From Methanobacteriota archaeon (GTDB lineage Archaea > Halobacteriota > Methanosarcinia > Methanosarcinales > Methanoperedenaceae): a DNA stretch of 5,759 bases. The notes under the pieces are model-generated. The model was not told where the DNA came from, made no database searches, and worked only from the letters and a program-made list of their open reading frames with translations. This document shows positions 5,476 to 5,759 of the stretch, in pieces. Numbering within the stretch: the first letter of the stretch is position 1; each line of letters opens with the position of its first letter. The DNA lies in assembly GCA_018900975.1 (NCBI GenBank), contig JAHIFK010000103.1:1-5759 (forward strand), read 5' to 3'. The translations under genes and the position numbers were made by a program.

Positions 5476-5672
5476 CGAATTTCTCCCCCATCTAATGCAT
5501 GAAGACCCAATCTCAAGGCCCTTTCAAGCAATTTTTTCTCTTCCGGATCTGTGGACACACTGATCTTTCCCTGTACTTTTGCTATAAATGCGCCTTTGAT
5601 GGTGTTATCCACCTGAAGATCTCGTATATAGGATGACTGCACCCATAACTTAAAAGGTGCTTCAACATTATT
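5472..5672 (-). pseudogene. 3' end of the upstream partner gene, probably Mre11/SbcD-like, truncated
   Basis: The last 66 codons and TGA stop of a gene that overlaps the ATPase start by four bases. The tail reads NNVEAPFKLWVQSSYIRDLQ, then VDNTIKGAFIAKVQGKISVS, TDPEEKKLLERALRLGLHAL and DGGEIR. Rad50/SbcC-like ATPases are nearly always coupled to a metallophosphoesterase nuclease immediately upstream. The helical RALRLGLHALDGG tail is compatible with the C-terminus of such nucleases, but none of the catalytic phosphoesterase motifs are inside this fragment, so the family is inferred from context. Upstream of codon 1 the frame hits a TAA (5702-5700) after ten more codons, has no ATG, and the sequence changes character. 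The gene therefore appears cut at about 5672/5673 by an inserted element. Confidence 0.6.
5483..5489 (-). promoter_or_regulatory. Shine-Dalgarno site of the ATPase gene
   Basis: Minus strand GGGGGAG, 7 nt upstream of the ATG at 5475, lies within the last codons of the upstream gene. Together with the ATGA overlap it fixes the start and indicates translational coupling of the two genes. Confidence 0.7.
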
Positions 5673-5759
5673 GTTGAACGTAGGCTGAGAAGGGTAGGCT
5701 TAATTTCTTACGGCTTTGTCCGGCAAACTTAGACTACCACCCTCACTCCTACGACTCTC
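5673..5759 (-). mobile_element. Terminal part of an inserted element, possibly IS200/IS605 (TnpB) right end
   Basis: The right edge of the window differs from the coding sequence beside it. On the minus strand an open frame enters from outside and ends ESRRSEGGSLSLPDKAVRN at TAA 5702-5700. A structured tail follows and the element ends in GTTCAAC at 5679-5673. Long-range pairing is visible: GTAGG (5752-5748) with CCTAC (5684-5680), and TGAG (5745-5742) with CTCA (5689-5686). TnpB-bearing IS200/IS605 elements have this layout: a frame ending near the right end, an overlapping guide RNA whose scaffold finishes at the transposon end, and a short T/C/A-rich cleavage site such as TCAA in IS608. 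No transposase motif is inside the window, so another element type, or misassembly, is possible. Confidence 0.38.

Overview
The window is an accessory, repeat-rich stretch from a prokaryote. It shows a group II intron, several families of short intergenic repeats, strong Shine-Dalgarno sites and an SbcD/SbcC-like (Mre11/Rad50) gene pair. The lineage cannot be fixed from the sequence. Interspersed repeats of the kinds seen here (CTCTGTG-rich palindromes and ATCTGCGTTC-type 10-base units) are familiar to me from environmental methanogenic or methanotrophic archaea and from some slow-growing bacteria. I treat archaeal (Methanosarcinales-like) versus bacterial origin as open. The two halves differ strongly in base composition: the repeat half has many G+C-rich blocks, while the ATPase gene is A+T-rich.

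Left half (1-3250). This is a mosaic of repeats with one complete group II intron on the minus strand. The intron spans 410-2405 (1996 nt) and encodes a 443-residue reverse transcriptase/maturase. Its boundaries can be set to the base because it sits inside a palindromic repeat, and an uninterrupted copy of that repeat lies at 3034-3104. Domain V (479-511), domain VI with a bulged branch-point A (416), and an EBS1 (2199-2204) that pairs with the 5' exon all agree with those ends. Around it are four copies of a ~75-100 bp repeat centred on TATCGGCGCC, one of them inverted. There are also 10-base-period repeats at 4-36 and in inverted orientation at 2659-2693, a twin-hairpin insertion, a run of long G tracts, and two short coding remnants.

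Right half (3268-5759). On the minus strand lies a 698-residue Rad50/SbcC-like ABC ATPase. Its coding start overlaps by ATGA the stop of an upstream gene, of which only the last 66 codons are present. By position and context that upstream gene is probably the Mre11/SbcD-like nuclease partner. The ATPase has a predicted two-helix membrane hairpin where Rad50 normally carries its CxxC zinc hook. The upstream gene appears to be cut at about 5672/5673 by the end of another element, which enters from beyond the right edge. That end has a reading frame stop, a long-range stem and a terminal TTCAAC, resembling the right end / guide-RNA end of an IS200/IS605 TnpB element. This last identification is inference.

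The parts work together in two separate ways. The intron-encoded protein and intron RNA form one retromobile unit that has used an intergenic repeat as a landing site. The ATPase and its truncated partner were once a translationally coupled DNA-end-processing pair that now appears broken by an insertion.
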